From Campylobacter sp. MIT 12-8780 (GTDB lineage: Bacteria > Campylobacterota > Campylobacteria > Campylobacterales > Campylobacteraceae): 64,000 nucleotides of DNA. A model generated the notes under the pieces. It made no database searches. It was not told the DNA's origin and saw nothing but the letters and a program-made list of their open reading frames with translations. Positions 62,050 through 64,000 of this stretch are shown here, piece after piece. Within the stretch, counting starts at the first letter, position 1. Every line of letters begins with the position of its first letter. Both the position numbers and the translations under genes were made by a program. The stretch spans positions 1 to 64,000 of the forward strand of contig NZ_QHLL01000004.1 of NCBI RefSeq assembly GCF_006864535.1, read 5' to 3'.

Positions 62050-62895
62050 ATGAAATATATTACTTTAAATAACGGCGTTAAAATGCCTATACTAGGCTAT
62101 GGGACTTTTCAAATCACGGATTTAAAAGAAGCGCAAAGATGCACGGAGGACGCACTAAGCGTGGGCTATCGCAGTTTTGACACCGCACAAGCGTATTCAA
62201 ACGAAGAGGCTTTGGGTGCTGGATTTAAAGCAAGTGGGGTAAAACGAGAAGAGCTTTTTATCACTACAAAACTTTGGGTAAGCCATGCCAATGAAAAAGA
62301 CGCACTCAAGGCGTTTGAAACTTCGATGAAAAAGCTTGGGCTTGATTATTTGGATCTTTATCTTATCCATCAACCTGTCAATGATGTCTATGGCGCGTGG
62401 CGGGCGATGAGCAAGCTCTATAAAGAGGGCAGGATAAAGGCAATTGGCGTAAGTAACTTTTTGCCTGATCGCCTTGTGGATTTTTGTATGAATAATGAAA
62501 TAAAGCCCGCGGTAAATCAAATCGAATGCAATCCATTTCACCAAAGAGTAGATTTTCAAAAACTAATGGGCGAATATAGCGTAGCGGTAGAATCATGGGC
62601 GAGCTTTGGTGAGGGTAAGCAAAATATGTTTAAAAATCCCACTTTGCTAAAAATCGCTCAAAAACATAATAAAAGCGTGGCACAAGTGATTTTAAATTGG
62701 CTTATCGGGCGTGGTATTATCGTTATCCCAAAAACGACGAGAAAAGAGCGTATGATAGAGAATTTCAATGTGTTTGATTTTGAGTTAGATTCTGATGACA
62801 AGGTGCAGATTGCGAAACTTGAAAAAGGCGAGAGCCTCTTTTTCAACCACGCTGATCCAGCGATGGTAAAATACCTAAATGAGCTTTTTAAATAG
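62050..62895 (+). CDS. Cytoplasmic aldo-keto reductase
   Basis: 281-residue NADPH-dependent reductase without signal peptide. Catalytic tetrad: Asp and Tyr in RSFDTAQAYSNEEALGAGF (near 46-51), Lys in ITTKLWVSH and His in YLIHQPVNDVYGAWRAM. C-terminal cofactor site IVIPKTTRKERMIENFNVFDFEL. Related to the exported paralogue (YLIHQPVND shared), but a different branch. Likely detoxifies aldehydes such as methylglyoxal; its expression is expected to follow the MerR operator. Confidence 0.93.
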   Translation: MKYITLNNGVKMPILGYGTFQITDLKEAQRCTEDALSVGYRSFDTAQAYSNEEALGAGFKASGVKREELFITTKLWVSHANEKDALKAFETSMKKLGLDYLDLYLIHQPVNDVYGAWRAMSKLYKEGRIKAIGVSNFLPDRLVDFCMNNEIKPAVNQIECNPFHQRVDFQKLMGEYSVAVESWASFGEGKQNMFKNPTLLKIAQKHNKSVAQVILNWLIGRGIIVIPKTTRKERMIENFNVFDFELDSDDKVQIAKLEKGESLFFNHADPAMVKYLNELFK

Positions 62896-63068
62896 TGGCT
62901 CAATAAGCGACATAAGGAGAAATTGTAAAAAGGAGTGAATGATACACTTTAGCAAGGATTTACGCGCGCATTCTTTGCAAATTTAAATTTATATTTTTTA
63001 AAACCTTGTTATATCATGCTTTGAAAAGTTTTTTTGAAAAAAAATTCGCAAATTTTTTAAATTTGTTC

Positions 63069-63099
63069 TTGACAAACACTAGGTGTCTGGCTTTATAAT
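63069..63099 (+). promoter_or_regulatory. MerR-type promoter/operator, copy 4 (carrier gene)
   Basis: TTGACA (63069-63074), 19-bp spacer with ACACTAGGTGT, TATAAT (63094-63099). The following start at 63133 belongs to an ATP/ADP-translocase-like gene. Confidence 0.85.
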
Positions 63100-63132
63100 T
63101 ACACAAAAATAAATCAAGGAAAAAAAATACTA

Positions 63133-64000
63133 GTGCAAAACTTTTTATATAGAATTTTAAATTTACAAAAGGGCGAGTTTTTCTTGCTTTTGTATTCATT
63201 TTTGTTTATGTTTTTACTCTTTGCAAGTTATGGGATTTTACGCCCCATTAGAGACGCTTTGGGATTGCAAGGAGGAAGCGAGGAGCTAAAATGGCTTTTT
63301 TTAGGCACCTTTATAGCAACCTTGCTTTGTTCAATGCTAGCTATGTGGCTGAGTGGTTTTGTTAAACGCAAGCTTTATATAGATTGTATTTTTGCCTTTT
63401 TTACGCTGAATTTACTTTGTTTTTTTGTGGCTATACTTAACATTGCTCCTGAAAGTGAGTATTTTGTCTATCTTAGCCGAACTTTTTATATCTGGGTGAG
63501 CGTGTTTAATATTTTTATCATCTCAAGTGCGTGGAGCTTGCTTGTAGATGTGTATAGCAAAGAAAGATCACAACGTCTTTTTGGTATAATCATCGCTGGA
63601 GTAAGTTTAGGTGGGATTTTAGGGGCGTCTTTAGTTAGCTTTCTTAAAGGGCTTTTTGAAACTCAAAATTTTATACTCATTTCTATGGTATTTTTAGCTC
63701 TTGCTACCATACTTAAATACCTTATCGTCCAAGAAAGCTTTAAGCTTTTAGGAAAAAGCGATGATAAAAGCAATCCTTTACAAGCCTTAAAAGAACGCTT
63801 TTCTAAGCCAATAGGTTCAAAAAATCCCTTTGTAGGCTTTGAGCTTATCATCAAAAGCCCTTATTTAATGGCATTTGTAGGTTTTATCTTGCTTTTAACA
63901 AGTGTAAGTACCTTTTTATATGTCGAACAAGGCAGGATCATAGAAGAGCTTTTTCCGCGTTCAAGTGAGGGTTATAGAGAAGCAAGAGCTGCAGCCTTTG
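63133..64000 (+). CDS. ATP/ADP-translocase-like (Npt/Tlc family) carrier, truncated by the window end
   Basis: Open from GTG 63133 to the right edge (289 codons). The visible part has several membrane segments and the family signature near the N-terminus: SYGILRPIRDALGLQGGSEELKWLFLGTFIATLL. In Rickettsia and Chlamydia such proteins exchange ATP for ADP; in free-living bacteria the substrate is uncertain and the NTP-exchange name may be wrong. AAGGA lies 12 bases before the GTG, which is longer than usual, so the start is moderately certain. Its promoter carries the MerR operator. Confidence 0.8.
   Translation, partial: MQNFLYRILNLQKGEFFLLLYSFLFMFLLFASYGILRPIRDALGLQGGSEELKWLFLGTFIATLLCSMLAMWLSGFVKRKLYIDCIFAFFTLNLLCFFVAILNIAPESEYFVYLSRTFYIWVSVFNIFIISSAWSLLVDVYSKERSQRLFGIIIAGVSLGGILGASLVSFLKGLFETQNFILISMVFLALATILKYLIVQESFKLLGKSDDKSNPLQALKERFSKPIGSKNPFVGFELIIKSPYLMAFVGFILLLTSVSTFLYVEQGRIIEELFPRSSEGYREARAAAF

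Noticed and set aside
1-64000. CRISPR array, prophage, insertion sequence or integrase
   Set aside because: No spaced direct repeats, transposase or phage gene was seen; the tRNA cluster has no adjacent integrase.

Overview
The window looks like chromosome of a thermotolerant Campylobacter. It is AT-rich and carries genes typical of that genus: the major outer membrane porin, the Dba/DsbI pair, the Iam (Mla-like) transporter, a TGS-less ThrRS and a cation-antiporter tandem. Several blocks match C. jejuni gene order as I remember it (nhaA-nhaA-NlpC lipoprotein-murI; aroC-rnc-rnhA-TPR; NifU-like to the Iam lipoprotein; infA-rpmJ-rpsM-rpsK-rpsD-rpoA-rplQ; mutY/kgtP; secG-frr-pyrE-nrdB-pncB-pcm), but here they are shuffled relative to each other. 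The presence of recQ, luxS and the redox genes suggests a relative such as C. upsaliensis or C. helveticus rather than C. jejuni. I cannot fix the species.

Layout. 0-8 kb: tail of an unknown gene, porA, a small YjfB-like motility protein, two tandem NhaA antiporters, an NlpC/P60 lipoprotein, murI, and two flagellar-type genes that share a nearly identical C-terminal module. 8-11.5 kb: cutA-aroC-rnc-rnhA-TPR protein. 11.7-18.6 kb: an accessory block of exported oxidoreductase/hydrolase-type proteins (DLH-like hydrolase, FAD oxidoreductase, cupin, cytochrome P460, CMD protein) plus an MFS transporter and its MarR regulator. 19-24 kb: luxS, a DcuC-type carrier, an orphan DNA methylase and recQ. 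24-37 kb: a long minus-strand housekeeping run from the NifU-like gene to infC. 37-41 kb: a Bcr-type efflux pump and a surface-protein cluster with homopolymer tracts. 41-46.5 kb: ribosomal/RNA polymerase genes, dsbI and dba. 46.7-47 kb: four tRNAs. 47-59.5 kb: mutY, kgtP, a radical SAM gene, thiF-like, surE, a BI-1 protein, secG, frr, pyrE, nrdB, pncB, pcm and a MerR regulator. 59.6-64 kb: asparaginase, two aldo-keto reductases and the start of an ATP/ADP-translocase-like carrier.

Three regulatory patterns stand out. (1) Four separate promoters carry the same 18-base core TTGACAAACACTAGGTGT with exactly 19 bp between -35 and -10. A fifth promoter has the same geometry but a different palindrome. 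This is the geometry of MerR-activated promoters, and a NmlR/AdhR-type MerR protein with Cys54 and Cys72 is encoded at 59028. The targets (hydrolase, cupin/P460/CMD operon, two aldo-keto reductases, carrier) look like a carbonyl/electrophile-response regulon. (2) Three genes in the first 8 kb have sigma-28 promoters with the exact N11 spacing and encode proteins ending LDI(R/Y)A. They are candidate flagellar co-regulated, possibly secreted, proteins. (3) Two paralogous outer-membrane barrel genes have G12/G13 tracts directly next to their -10 boxes, and a neighbouring lipoprotein has a T8 tract that puts its best start out of frame. Together they look like a phase-variable surface locus.
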